From: Catonia carolina
Taxonomy: Eukaryota; Arthropoda; Insecta; Hemiptera; Achilidae
Direction of reading: 5' to 3'
DNA length: 64,000 nt
NCBI GenBank assembly: GCA_035578175.1
Contig: JAQMRL010000014.1
Coordinates: 15,233,774 to 15,297,773 of the forward strand
The translations under genes and the position numbers were made by a program. The first letter of the stretch is position 1; each line of letters starts with the position of its first letter. This document shows, piece by piece, positions 11,128-23,707 of the stretch. The notes below the pieces were generated by a model. The model made no database searches. It was given only the letters and a program-made list of their open reading frames with translations, and was not told the DNA's origin.

Positions 11128-12022
11128 ATGAACCATATAACCTAACATTAGTAATAAAATAATAGAAATAAACAAAAAACTAACCTCAAAAATAATAACC
11201 TTATTTTAATCATGAGAGGATGATGCAAAATGAAAATAAACCTGTTTGCCTTAATAATACCTACGGAAAAGAACTCTTTGACGCTAAACTAGGTTGTGTA
11301 AAGAAAAATGCTCTAAATAAAAGTTGTAGATCTTTTAATTTGCTATAAATTTTATTATATACACTTTTGTCGTAAATTGGCCAAAATCTAAGGCCAAAAT
11401 CTTAAAAAATCTATTTTTTACACATTTTCATAAAAAACGGAAAATCAATAATTACCGCTAAACTAAGTGTTATACAAAGAAACGTTCTAAAGAAAAGTTT
11501 TAGGTTTTTAAATTCTCTACAACTTTTGTATATAAAGTTTTGCGCTAAAATGTATATTCAAGCTGCAATCATAAAAAAATTTTTTTTCTACGAGAGCACG
11601 GACTCTCCAAGAATTTTAGCAGACATGGCACCTACCCTATCTTATAGAGTACCTATAAAAAATATAGTAGTAATTTAGGTGATTTTTATAAAAAATCCTA
11701 GGAGCCGTTTTGGAGAAAATTGCAAAAAAGTGAAAAATGACACGAATAAACTACTACTTCCGGTTGGCTGATTTTGATGAAAATGTTCGTTTCGGGTCCG
11801 GTAGTAGTACCGAACTTAAGTTTCAAGTTTCAAGTTCGTACGATGTTCCTTTCTTGAGATATTTTGTTCACACACACACACCCCAATCGCTAAAACATGT
11901 TTTTTGGGTTGAGGGGGTCTGCAAACGTGTAGTTCCGGTGAAAACTCGATTTCGAAAAATCGTCATGAAAACTATACTTTTCTTCCCATAGGCTACCTAT
12001 ATTCATATAGGCAAGAAAAAGT
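11128..12022 (-). repeat. R1 repeat, main part, right of the Jockey insertion
   Basis: Continues the R1 copy that begins at 6486, in reverse orientation. It ends in GCAAGAAAAAGTGAAAAA. Only a short CA run remains at the microsatellite position (11870). Confidence 0.88.
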
Positions 12023-12429
12023 GAAAAAACTGAAGTGAAATACCTAGTGTTAACACTACTTTTCTAAAGAAGCAGTATTTTATACACAACGTTTGAAAAA
12101 AATTCAAAATTTACCAGTAGCCTGCTGTTTAGTAACGGACGAATAAAACACCAAATTCTCCAAAAAAAAAAAAATCAAGCAAAATTTACTTGCCTATCAG
12201 TAAAACACATTCAATAACGATTTTACAAAAATCTTGTTCATTACCTACAAAATTGAAACATTAGAGCATTTCTTTCTGATTTTAAAGGAAATTTTAACTA
12301 AATGTTATAAAAATTGGAGTTAACATTCTTTACCTCTTTCGTACAGATACCTATTTGATAGAACTCTGTATTTAAGTTTAAATAGAACCTCCATTTTGAA
12401 TACATTTGATAACATTTTGCGTTTAAATA
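12023..12429. other. No recognised feature
   Basis: AT-rich spacer between R1 and the pogo-like element; no supported frame. Confidence 0.4.
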
Positions 12430-12723
12430 CAGTCGATTCCGGATAATTGGTCCACTGGTTGATTGGGGCAGCCGGTTTTTTGGGACAGTTCTTTAATGAA
12501 CAAAAGCAGAAAGCGATTTTTACATTGATAAGTACTCCGTTTATTTGGTCCATAATGCCGCTTATTGGAGCCAATCTGATATATGTACAATATTTGTTTT
12601 ATTAAAACCATTAAAGTCCAGCGACGAACAACATGTGGTTCTAAGCAGCAAGATAAGATAATCGGCAGGATCGAGGTAGTATAGTAAACATTTCGACAGA
12701 TAAACAACAGTAATCACACATCA

Positions 12724-13116
12724 TGCCCAAAACGGGCAGGTGGAGTGTTATTTTAGTTGCACTCTATCTGTTTGGTCCAGGGCTAAAAAAAATAGTTCTG
12801 TTTCTTATCATATAGTCAGCCACTTATATGACTGAACTATTTAAGAACAGAAGAGGTAGAGGTGTAAAAGACACTAGTCAGAGTTATCTCCTCTGAGAGT
12901 AATGAATTTCACTATGCAGCCAGACCCTGTGGTGAATGAAATGACGGTGTCATTTGCAGGGTGGAAAGTGAGTGTTTTTCGGAGGGCCTGGCATGCTGAT
13001 AAGCATACTCTTTCAACTCAGTGAGGAAGGCAATGGTAAACCACTTTACTTCTCGTTTTTACTTAGTAAAACCTCTAGAGGTTCAAACCAGCCTTTCGAC
13101 TGTTGACCTAAAAAAC
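12724..13116 (+). mobile_element. SINE3 full-length copy
   Basis: Starts TGCCCAAAACGGGCAGGTGG and ends GACCTAAAAAAC. It is flanked by perfect 12-bp AATCACACATCA copies (12712-12723 and 13117-13128). At 393 bp it contains one central module. Confidence 0.9.
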
Positions 13117-13467
13117 AATCACACATCAGTTATAACAGAGATGTTATTTACAGTACAATGAGTAGGCTACATAATCGTCATTGCACAAATTTCAGTGAGT
13201 CATATCCACTAGTTATGTCCACCTTACAAGCTGTATAGCTTCCTTGCAACTTATGGTTACTGCTTGACAACGATCGAAATAGGATTCTCTCCCTTCCCCA
13301 CTTCTTCCATTCCCGTTCGCACTACGTGCCGGATCGAATACATTGGTACGCACAACACAAATGAGCAATTAATATGAATATCACTTATACTAGATCTTGT
13401 TATCCATAACATTTTGTACAGATTATGTAACCACCAGCAGAAGAAAGTCATTAGTGTTTCCATTATT

Positions 13468-13660
13468 ATTTTTTTATTTTTTATTTAACGTCGCATCAAC
13501 TGCAATGGTCATTAGCGTCGACGTTGGGGTGGAACTTTATGCAATGTAGGATGAAATGATTTTTTGTAACGTATGAAAATATGCCATGCCTGAGTGGGAT
13601 TCGAACCCAGGACCGCATGATGAGAGGCGAGCACGTTACCAACTGCGCCAATGCGGCCGG
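13468..13660 (-). mobile_element. SINE1, tail type B
   Basis: Reverse orientation. The tRNA-like head (GCGGCCGC side, B box complement GGATTCGAACCC) matches the other SINE1 copies, but the 3' tail is a different sequence (ACGTCGCATCAACTGCAATG complement strand). CATTATT-type sequence flanks both sides. Confidence 0.85.
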
Positions 13661-14489
13661 CATTATTTTTGTTTACTATTAGGTAGTGTAGTCATAATAT
13701 AACTCAGCACGTTCTTAATTTATAATGTTGGCTGTTAATGTAATTAATTGATACGATTTAATTATTAAATGGAGTAAGCATTATTCTTTATTTACTTGAG
13801 AGCAGCTAATATAAACCATGCTTTTACTTCAGTTCTACAGTGTTAGCGACCGTGCAATATTGGTTTTGTAGTCAGTGCATTTTATTATGTTTTGGGTTTG
13901 ATTGGTTGTTCAATATTCAGATAAATTCGTTTCGATTAAACAAATACAGTGTAAGTGTATATTTGTGATTTAAACAGGTACAGGTTAAATAAGTGCAAAT
14001 AATAAAGTAATAGTAATTATGAATATAAATACTGTTGTAGTAATGAGCTGTACCAGTAGGCTGACTATTCGAGCTAATGTTTTTGGGACGGTGCGTAATG
14101 CGAGGTGGTGCCGATGAAGTGCGGAAGGGAGGGAATCCTATTTCGAAACTTGTCGGACAGTAGTTGTTACTTGTCATACGTACATAGAACGTTCGTAATT
14201 CCATGCTTTTCATCAGATTTTGTGATTTCATGAGTGTACTGTAACACACTGTTTTTCGAGTCTGGTTGTTTTGCTATCTGCAGGCATATTTTTCTATTAA
14301 CGACTTTGTGAGTTAAATGCAGGGTATCGATATGACTGTGTGAACGAATAAAGCTTTTCGACAAAAAAAACGTATCCACCTAACTTAAGCCAACGTAAAC
14401 TATCGGAACTAACCGGTGTACCGAAAATTAAAATAGTTTGTATCGTGCTCCGAGAAAAAAAAGTACGCCACGAGTGGGCATTTAAAGAT

Positions 14490-14640
14490 CATGGAACATC
14501 TCAGAAAAGAAAACGTGAAGGAAGGATCCATTGTTGAGAAGCGTTGAATGAATGGTTCGTAAATTGTAACTTCACAAGGTGTTAGTGTCAATGGTCCAAT
14601 GCTTAAAACTAAAGAAAAAGGTTTTGCTAAAAAGTTAATC
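14490..14640 (+). pseudogene. pogo/Tigger transposase DNA-binding-domain relic
   Basis: The + strand reads K-R-K-R-E-G, then E-A-L-N-E-W-F-V. After a frame change it reads G-V-S-V-N-G-P-M-L-K-T-K-E-K and G-F-A-K-K. This order matches the CENP-B/Tc5-type helix-turn-helix of pogo transposases. There is an in-frame stop before E-A-L and a shift after W-F-V. The catalytic domain is absent. The location inside TA-flanked inverted repeats supports the call. Confidence 0.7.
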
Positions 14641-14831
14641 ATTGTTCTGATACTCTTTTATTTTGTTCGTGTGTAGGTAAATGGATAGAACTTGCATGTG
14701 TAATTTATGTATGTGATAATTTTAAGAAAGTTTAATAAAATACAGTATCGTATAAGCCTCAGTTTACGAATTAGTTTATTAGGGCCAAAATGCTCCGGTC
14801 CCGATGTGCCCCAATTATCCGGAATTGACTG

Positions 14832-15199
14832 TACATAATTATAATTTGGTACAGTTAAATGCAGTTAATTTTTAACTGCTAACAATATATTTTAGCAACA
14901 GCACCGCCCTAATGTAATTCAACTTGAGATTGGTTACTTAAATTAATAACACCCTTTAAGGGGGAGGGACTTAACGCCCACTACAAAAATTTTAATTACA
15001 TGCACTTCTTTATTTAAAAAAATACACTCATTTAACTAGTCTAAATTACAGAAAATCTACCACGTTAATTAACTCTAACGACCTTAAGAAATATGAATAC
15101 ATTGTAGATTGACCTTAAACTTTAAAGTTGCAGTCTAAATTATTCTATTAACTTAGCAAATAAACAGTTAATTCTATTCCAACTGCTCCCTGGGAATGG
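14832..15199. other. No recognised feature
   Basis: AT-rich spacer with no supported gene or repeat boundary. Confidence 0.4.
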
Positions 15200-15261
15200 G
15201 TGATTTACAATTTTTTATGCTTTACAAGACAAGGTAAGCGCCATTTCCGTTGAAATTCTTA
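15200..15261 (+). repeat. R1 repeat, short fragment
   Basis: Contains TTTTTTATGCTTTACAAGA and the following GCGCCAT-type block of R1 only. Confidence 0.6.
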
Positions 15262-15328
15262 ACCCTCGATGTGGCAGTTATATTTTATTAAATTGGGAGC
15301 CTATTTTATAGGAGGTGTCAAGGAATTT

Positions 15329-16165
15329 TTACTTTTTCTTGTCTGTAATGAATATAGGCCTATAGGAAAGTATTGTTTTCATGTCAATTTTTCGAAATCG
15401 AGTTTTCACCGGATCAACACGTTTTCAGACCCCCGTAACCCAAAACAATATGTTTTTAGCGATTGTTCTGTGTGTGAACAAAATATCTAAAGAACGGAAC
15501 ATCCTACGTAGTTGAAACTTGAAACTTAAGTTAGGTACCACTAGAAGATCCGACATGAACATTTTCATCAAAATCGGTCAACCGGAAGTAGTAGTTTATT
15601 CGTGTAATTTTTCACTTTTTTGCAATTTTCTCAAAAACGGCTCATACGTTTTTTTTAAATCGCCTTATTTAATACAATTTTTATGCATTTTAGGGAAAAA
15701 TTGTATATAATTAATTTTGTAGACAATTTAAAAATCTACAACTTTTATTTCAAACATTTCTTTGTATAGCGCTAAGTTTAGCCGTAATTTTGATCTTCTG
15801 TTTTTTTTTTCATGAATATCTGTAAAAAAGGTAATTTTATTTCGGCCATAATATCCATTAAACGACAAAATGCATAAATTAAAATTTATAGGAAATTAAA
15901 AGATCTACAATTTTTTTTAAGCATGTTTCTCTACAGAGCCTGGTTTAGCGCGAAGGAGTGATTTTCTGTATTTTTAAGCCAAACTGAGATTCATTTTCAT
16001 TTTGCGTCTTTCATTCATGAATTAAATAAGGTTATGTTTTTGACATTAGTATTTTTGTTTATTTCTAATGTTTTATTACTAATGTTATGTTATATTATTC
16101 ATTATTTGCATTTGAAAGAGAAAATTGTGTGCGTGTTTTACACCAGATTTTTTAATTTTGCGGAC
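15329..16165 (+). repeat. R1 repeat, nearly complete, internally shortened
   Basis: Starts ACTTTTTCTTGTC and ends TTTTACACCAGATTTTTT. Almost no GT run remains at the microsatellite site, and part of the first internal module is deleted. Confidence 0.82.
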
Positions 16166-16472
16166 TTAGTAAAATTCATTTTACAACAGAATGTATTATT
16201 ATATACGTTACAGGAAACAAAAAAATCTCCAACTTTTATCTAAACGGTTTTCTCTACAGAGCCTATTTTAGCGTAAATTAGTGATTTTTCGTATTTTTTT
16301 GAGTCCAACTGTGGTCGATTTTCTTTTTGCGTCATTCATTCATGATTATAATTAGTTTACATTTTTCATTTTACTCTGTTTTCTAATAATTAAACATTAA
16401 TTTTGTTTTATCATATAGCCTACTTTGACAAGAGGAAGTCTTGTGAGTGTTTCACACCGGATATTTTTTTGT
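16166..16472 (+). repeat. R1 repeat, 3' fragment
   Basis: Second-module and 3' hairpin part of R1 (ends TTTCACACCGGAT), directly downstream of another R1 copy. Confidence 0.7.
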
Positions 16473-16494
16473 TAATGACATTGCAAACTGTTAT

Positions 16495-17110
16495 AAGGAG
16501 GGCCTGGCATGCTGATAAGCAAAAGCTACTTTTCCACTTAGTGAGGAAAGCAATTGTAAAAGACATTAGTCAGAGTTATCTCCTCTGGGAGTAATGAATT
16601 TCATTATACAGACAGCCGCTGTGGTGAATGACATGAAGTTGTCATTTGCAGGATAGAAAGTAGATGCTTTTCAGAATGCCTGGCATGCTGATAAGCAAAA
16701 GCTACTTTTCCACTTAGTGAGGAAGGGAATTGTAAAAGACACTGGTCAGAGTTATCATATCTGAGAGTAATGAATTTCATTATACAGACAGCCGCTGTGG
16801 TGATGACATGAAGTTGTCATTTGCTGGGTGGAAAGTAGATGCTTTTCTTAGTACCTGGCATGCTGATAAGCAAAAGCTTCTTTACCACTTAGTGAGGAAG
16901 GCAATGGTAAATGACACTAGTCAGAGTTATCTCCTCTGGGAGTAATGAATTTTATTATACAGACAGCCACTGTGGTGAATGACATGAAGTTGTCATATGC
17001 AGGGTAGAAAGTAGATGCTTCTAAGAGGGCCTGGGATGCTGATAAGCATATGTTTCCACTCAGTGAGGAAGGTTCAAACCAACCTTTCGGCAGATGACTT
17101 TAACAACAAC
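16495..17110 (+). mobile_element. SINE3 with four tandem central modules
   Basis: 5'-truncated SINE3 with the (AAC)n end at about 17101-17113. The block from GGCCTGGCATGCTGATAAGC through the TCAGAGTTATC and GTGGTGAATGACATGAAG segments repeats about every 175-180 bp, giving three repeats plus the terminal unit. The junctions read GGCAATTGTAAAAGACACT, joining the end of one module to the start of the next. Confidence 0.85.
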
Positions 17111-17756
17111 AACAATTTTGCAAAATCAACTATTCACAATTTTTCATAATTATTTATTAGCAAGTAACTACAACTTAAGTTGGACATAAATATGAAATTT
17201 TAAGTTATTAAGCGTTGTAGTTTTTAAGCAAACAAGATAAATGGATGACCGAGCAAGTGAGCGCATTGTGGAGACAGCAAAGGGTTGTGGTGGGAGGGCA
17301 TTGAAGCAAATTATGGACCAATAAATTACCGTGAATAAAAAAGTAATTCTTTTTAATTTTTTATTTGAATCGCTTCTGGAGTGGGGAAGTCTTAAATTAG
17401 TATTCTCCCAAGAAAATTACCGTGTCGTTTGAGAGTCCACTGGTGCGTTCTCAGAACTAGTCGGTGACAACTGTCCTGTAAAGAATTATTAAGTCACTCT
17501 TCCCAAGTACCTTCATTAGTTCTGCAACAGTTTTAATTGTGGGGCGTAGCCCTCTATTGATATTTACATACGAATGAAGATTTTTTGATTTATTTCAACT
17601 TTATTGTAAGTAAAAATTTTATTTTATTTTTTTAAATTTGTTTAAAAATGTTTATTTTTTTTCCAAAATTTCATTAATTTTTAAATTTTGTGGATCAACT
17701 TAGTTTCTTTTTTTTACACATTTGTTCTAAAATGCATATTCAACCGCAAACTTACA
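17111..17756. repeat. AT-rich stretch with a two-copy repeat (17539-17650)
   Basis: 17539-17650 (GGGGCGTAGCCCTCTATTGA onward) recurs at 18979-19095 in the same orientation. I do not recognise the family. The rest has nothing supportable. Confidence 0.55.
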
Positions 17757-18823
<1,067 letters not shown>

Positions 18824-18837
18824 AATAAATAAAAAAT

Positions 18838-18975
18838 AAAAACGGAAAATCACTAATTTCCTCTAAACTAAGCGTTGTACAAAAAAATGTTTGAAATAAA
18901 AGTTGTGGGTTCTTAAAGTTTCTAGAACTTTAATTATATACATATTTGCTCTAAAATGCATATTTAGGCCAAACA
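18838..18975 (-). repeat. R1 repeat, internal fragment
   Basis: Reversed first-module segment of R1, with the TTTAGAGCAAATATG-type and AAAGTTGTGGG blocks. Confidence 0.6.
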
Positions 18976-18978
18976 ATA

Positions 18979-19095
18979 GTGGGGCGTAGCCCTCTATTGA
19001 TTTTAATATACAAATGAAGATGTTTTGATTTATTCCTACTTTATTGTTAGTAAAAATTTTATTTTATTTATTTTATAATTATTTAAAAATTTTAA
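18979..19095 (+). repeat. Second copy of the GTAGCCC repeat
   Basis: GGGGCGTAGCCCTCTATTGA and the following AT-rich 90 bp match 17539-17650 with scattered differences. 19096-19487 holds nothing I recognise. Confidence 0.6.
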
Positions 19096-19487
19096 TTTTT
19101 TTATTTAAAAAATTATATCAATTATGTGGATCAGAAGTTTTCCATTTTTCTAAAAATCTACCCATTAATTTTTTGAAATATTCAATTTTTTGAAGTCTTT
19201 TGTGGTTTCTAATTTGAACTAATTATTTGTTTATTCTTATTTTATCGTTGGAACTGATTAAGGACCACGTTAAATCGGTTTCTTCTTCACACCAGATTTT
19301 CTTTTCTTGTTTGTCATTTTTCTTTTTCCTTCACCAAACTCTTTTAGTTTTCCTAGTCTCGTTCTCTAGGAAACCATAAAATTCTTTAACGTTTTTCTCT
19401 AAATTTATTTGAGGTAGTTATAGTTTTTAACGCCCGGCGGAAAATGAGGGATGTTATAAGTTTAACGTGTAGGATCGCGTTATGTAT

Positions 19488-19592
19488 GTACGCGTGAAAG
19501 AGTGATTTTCTGTATTTTAAAGCCAAACAGGTTGATTTTCATTTTGCGTCTTTCACTCATGATTAAAATTAGGTTATGTTTTTTGAGGTTAG
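19488..19592 (+). repeat. R1 repeat, 3' piece split by the next R1 copy
   Basis: CGTGAAAGAGTGATTTTC to GAGGTTAGTTTTT belongs near the R1 3' end. A complete R1 copy begins at the T-run, suggesting insertion of one R1 into another. Confidence 0.7.
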
Positions 19593-20533
19593 TTTTTACT
19601 TTCTCATGCCTATATAAATATATAGGAAGGAAAGTATTGTTTTTTATGTCGATTTTTCGAGATCGAGTTTTCACTGGATCTACAAGTTTTAAGATCCCCT
19701 GAACCCAAAAAACAAGTTTTTACCGATTGGTCTGTGTGTGTCTGTGTGTACGTGTGTGAACTGAATATCTCAAAAACGGAATATCGTACGAACTTCAAAC
19801 TTCAACTTAAGTTAGATACTACTACCGGACCCGGCTCGAACATTTTCATCAAAATCGGTCAACCGGAAGTAGTAGTTATTCGTGTAGTTTTTCACGTTTT
19901 TGTGATTTTCTCAAAAACAGCTCATACGATGTTTTTAAAAATCGCCTCAATTACTAATTTTTTTATGCTTTACAAGATAGGATAGGCACCATGTATGTTG
20001 AAATTCTAGGAGAGGTTGTTTTCACGAAAAAAATTGTTTAAGATTGCGGCTTTAGTATGCATTTTAGCGAAAAATGTATATAATGAAATTTTGTAGAAAA
20101 TTTAAAATCCCACAACTTTTATTTCCCACATTTTTTGTATGACGCTTAGTTTAGCGGTAATTAACGATTTTCTGCTTTTTTCTCACGAAAATGTGTAAAA
20201 AATCGATTTTGTTTAAGATTTCATGTATGCATTTTACGACAAAAGTGTACATTATAAAATTTATAGGAAATTAAGGAAGATCCCTTTTTATTAAGATCTA
20301 AAACTTTTATTTAGAGCATTTTTCTGCACAGAGCCTAGTTTAGTGTGAAAGAGATTTTCCGTATTTTTAAGCATAACTGAGGTTAATTTTCATTTTGCGT
20401 CTTTCACTCATGATTAAAATTAGATTATGTTTATTGAGTTTAGTTTTTTTGTTTATTTCTAATGTTTGGTTTTATTGTTAATTATTTGCTTTGGCAAGAG
20501 AAAGTTGTGTGAGTATTTCACATCAGATTTTTG
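19593..20533 (+). repeat. R1 repeat, full length
   Basis: Starts ACTTTCTCATGCC and ends TTTCACATCAGATTTTT, with a short GT run at 19731-19756. Both internal modules are present. Confidence 0.87.
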
Positions 20534-20597
20534 GTTAAAGATCATAAGATTTGACCAAATTTGTCTTATATTATTAGAGCCTTAAAAATTTCTTTAT

Positions 20598-20690
20598 GAT
20601 CCCATTTCACCGGCGTAACTAAATCCCGAGCGAAATCTTTCTCTAGCCATCATTCGCTAAAAAAAAGCGTTTCCAAACGCTGGTTATGTG
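20598..20690 (-). repeat. Fragment of the foldback MITE arm
   Basis: The CATTTCACCGG..GAGCGAAATCTTTC..AGC segment matches the arm of the 42084-43858 foldback element, diverged. Confidence 0.5.
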
Positions 20691-20752
20691 AACGTAGATA
20701 AAGATGCTTATATTTTTTAAACACTTTCTATTATTAAGTTCTCTTGTTATTA

Positions 20753-21485
20753 ATGATAGGTGTATAGGGAAGGAAAGTATTGTTTTCATATCCATTTTTC
20801 GAATTTGAGTTTTTACCGGATATACACGATTTCAGGCCTCCTGAAACCAGAAAAATATGTTTTTAGTGATTGGTCTCATCAATATGTGTGTGAACAAAAT
20901 ATCTCAATAACGAAACATCGTACAAAGTTGAAACTTGAAACTTAAGTTAGGTATCAATAGAGAAACCGACAAAAAATTTTTCATCAAAACCGTTCCACCG
21001 GAAGTAGTAGTTCATTTGTGTAATTTATTTTACGTTTTTGCGATTTTCTCAAAAATAGCTTGTACGACTTTGTTTAAATCACCTCATTTACTATATTTTT
21101 TATGCTCTACATGATAGGGGAGGCGCCATGTCTGCTGAAGTTCTTGGGGAGGCTGTTTTCTTGTAAAAACATGGTTTTTTTAAGGTTGCTTTAATAGCTA
21201 TGCATTTTAGCGCAAAAATGTTAATACTAAAAGTTGTAGAGAATTTAAAATCCTACAACTTTTATTTTAACTATTTTTTTTGTATAACGCTTAGTTTAGC
21301 GGTAATTAGCAATTTCTGATTTTTCTCACGAAAATGTGTAAAAACACAATCGATTTTTTTAAAATTCAGCCTTAGTATCCATTTTACGAAATTTTAAGTG
21401 TGAATAATCAAATTTATAGGTTACTTAAAAGTCGAGCAGAGATTGATTTTAATTTTGAGTCATTCAGTCATGATTAAAATTAGGT
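20753..21485 (+). repeat. R1 repeat, truncated at both ends
   Basis: Begins inside the first blocks (GGGAAGGAAAGTATTG) and stops at AGGTTATGTTTTT, where the next complete R1 starts. Confidence 0.8.
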
Positions 21486-21635
21486 TATGTTTTTACTTTC
21501 TCTTGCCTATATGAATATATAGGAAGGAAAGTATTGTTTTCATGTCGATTTTTCAAAATCGAGTTTTCACCGGATCTATACGTTTTCAGACCCCCTGAAC
21601 CCAAAAAACATGTTTTTAGCGATTGGTCTGTGTGT

Positions 21636-21666
<31 letters not shown>

Positions 21667-22438
21667 AACAGAATATCTCAAGAACGGAACATCGTACGAA
21701 CTTGAAACTTAAGTTACATATCACTACCGGACCCGACACGAACATTTTCATCAAAATCGGTCAACCGGAAGTAGTAGTTTATTCGTATAATTTTTCACTT
21801 TTTTGCGATTTTCTCAAAAACTAGTCCTACGATTTTTTTTTAAATCAACTGGTTTACTACATTTTTTATGCTCTACAATATAGGGTAGGCGCCATGTTTG
21901 CTGAAATTCTGCTTGAGGCTGTTTTTACGTAAAAACATTTTCTTTTTAAGATTGCGGCTTTAATATGCATTTTAGCCCAAAACGTTATATAATAAAAGTT
22001 GTAGAGAATGTAAAATTCTACAACTTTTATTTCAAACATTTTTTTGTATAACGCTTAGTTTAGCGGTAATTTGCGATTTTCTGTTTTTTTTTCTCACGAA
22101 AACGTGAGAAAAATCGATTTTTTTAACATTTCGGTCTTAGTATGCATTTTACGACAAAAGTGTATATAATTAAATTTATAGAAAATTAAAAGATCTACAA
22201 CTTTTATTAAGAGCATTTTTCTCTACAGAGCCTAGTTTAGCGTGAAAGCGTGATTTTCCGTATTTTTAAGCCAAACATAGTTCGATTGTCATTTTGCGTC
22301 ATTCACTCATGATTAAAATAAGGTTATGTTTTTGAGGTTAGTTTTTGTTTATTTCTAATATTTTATTAATAATGTTAGGTTTATTATTAATTATTTGCAT
22401 TGGCAAGAGAAAGTTGTGTGAGTGTTTCACACCAGATT
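21486..22438 (+). repeat. R1 repeat, full length, good family representative
   Basis: Starts ACTTTCTCTTGCCTATATG, has the GT run at 21628-21666 and both internal modules. It ends GGCAAGAGAAAGTTGTGTG with the hairpin and CACACCAGATTTTTT. The start and the GGCAAGAGAAAG block are perfect inverted repeats. Confidence 0.9.
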
Positions 22439-22896
22439 TTTTATTTTACATTCTTTACTAATGAATCAACATATCGGGTGCCACACGGAATTTGAACCAA
22501 AGGGAAATAGCATTGATTTTTCATTAGTTTGATAATATTTTCTTCCCACGAATGAGAGAAAACTTATTATAATCAAGAATCATTAGAAAATGTTTAGATC
22601 TTTTAAAAAATATTAATTTTGATACATTATAAGCTGTATTTTAGCTTACGACTGTATACGGAAATACATAAATTTGTAACAGTTTTTCTATTTAAGTTCT
22701 GTAAATTTTATCTACTTGTCACATTGTATATTTGGAATAATGGTAACGTTCTGGTGTGAAGTTCTAAAGAGAGTAAATTATTTACTTAAAATTCTGGTTT
22801 TTTAAACCAAATCCTGTATTATTTTAAATACCACCTTATATTTATTTCCTTCAGTAAAATTTAATTTCAGAGACAGCTGATTGTTGCAATAATTTT

Positions 22897-23213
22897 TTTT
22901 TCTAATTTGTGTACTTTCCAATCTGTTCAATTGAGAACAATAAGCAACCCTATGACCCAATGAGATGAGGATGATGTATATGACGTGTAAATGAGGTGTA
23001 GTCTTGTACAGACTCAGGCCGACCATTCCTGAGAGAGTATGGTTAATTGAACCCCAATCATCAAAGAACACCGGTAACCACTGTCTAATATTCAAATCCG
23101 TATAAAAGTAACTACCTTTACTAGGATATGAACCAGCAACCTTAGTCTCCGAAAATCAGCTGTTAAACAGCTGACTCGCGGCGACGACTTTACCTCTAGA
23201 CTAACCCAGTGGG
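22897..23213 (-). mobile_element. SINE2 (tRNA-derived), copy A
   Basis: Reverse orientation. Flanked by perfect 13-bp TTGCAATAATTTT copies (22884-22896 and 23214-23226). The head has A-box and B-box-like sequence and the AACAGCTGA palindrome region; the A-rich tail appears as T's at the left. Confidence 0.9.
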
Positions 23214-23390
23214 TTGCAATAATTTTAGATGATAAAACAAAATTGTCAAAATTAAAAAATAAATAAATAATTTTTTTTAATATATCCAATATTCTTTTAA
23301 CAATAACAATTTATTACCGCAGATGGATTCGATCCACCTATCTTTAAACTTTACACTATAACGTTACCATTACTCTAATCATATTGTGAG

Positions 23391-23707
23391 GTTTTAACCC
23401 ACCGGTTTGGTCTAGAGGTAAAGTCGTCGCCTTCAGTTAGCTGTTTAACAGCTGATTTTCGGAAACAAAGGTTGCTGGTTCATATCCTAGTAAAGGTAGT
23501 TACTTTTATACGGATTTGAATATTAGTCAGTGGTTACCGGTGTACTTTGATGATTGGGGTTCAATTAACCATACTCTCTCAGGAATGGTCGGCCTGGGTC
23601 TGTACAAGACTATACCTCATTTACATGTCATCCTCATCTCATTGGGTAATGGGGTTGCTTATTGTTCTCAATTGAACAGATTGCAACGTACACAAAATAG
23701 GAATAAA
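23391..23707 (+). mobile_element. SINE2, copy B
   Basis: TTTAACCCACCGG head, A box TGGTCTAGAGGT, B-box-like GGTTCATATCC and tail AATAGGAATAAAA. ATTGTGAG/ATTGTGCG flank the unit. Frames across it are not genes. Confidence 0.85.

Larger units (their letters stand above)
12430..14831 (+). mobile_element. pogo/Tigger-like DNA transposon relic
   Basis: The left end CAGTCGATTCCGGATAATTG and the right end (complement of CAATTATCCGGAATTGACTG) form inverted repeats flanked by TA on both sides (12428-12429, 14832-14833), the Tc1/mariner/pogo target. Inside are a SINE3 copy (12724-13116), a SINE1 copy (13468-13660) and a decayed piece of a CENP-B/pogo-type DNA-binding domain at about 14490-14640. Most of the transposase is gone. 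A fragment of the same terminal region recurs inverted at 39243-39424. Confidence 0.75.

Noticed and set aside
16495..17110. CRISPR-like or satellite array
   Set aside because: The 180-bp period comes from multiplied SINE3 modules; units are long, diverged and end in SINE flanks.
19593..22438. R1 copies as LTRs of a retrotransposon
   Set aside because: No gag/pol between adjacent copies, no TG..CA ends, no primer-binding site; copies lie in both orientations.
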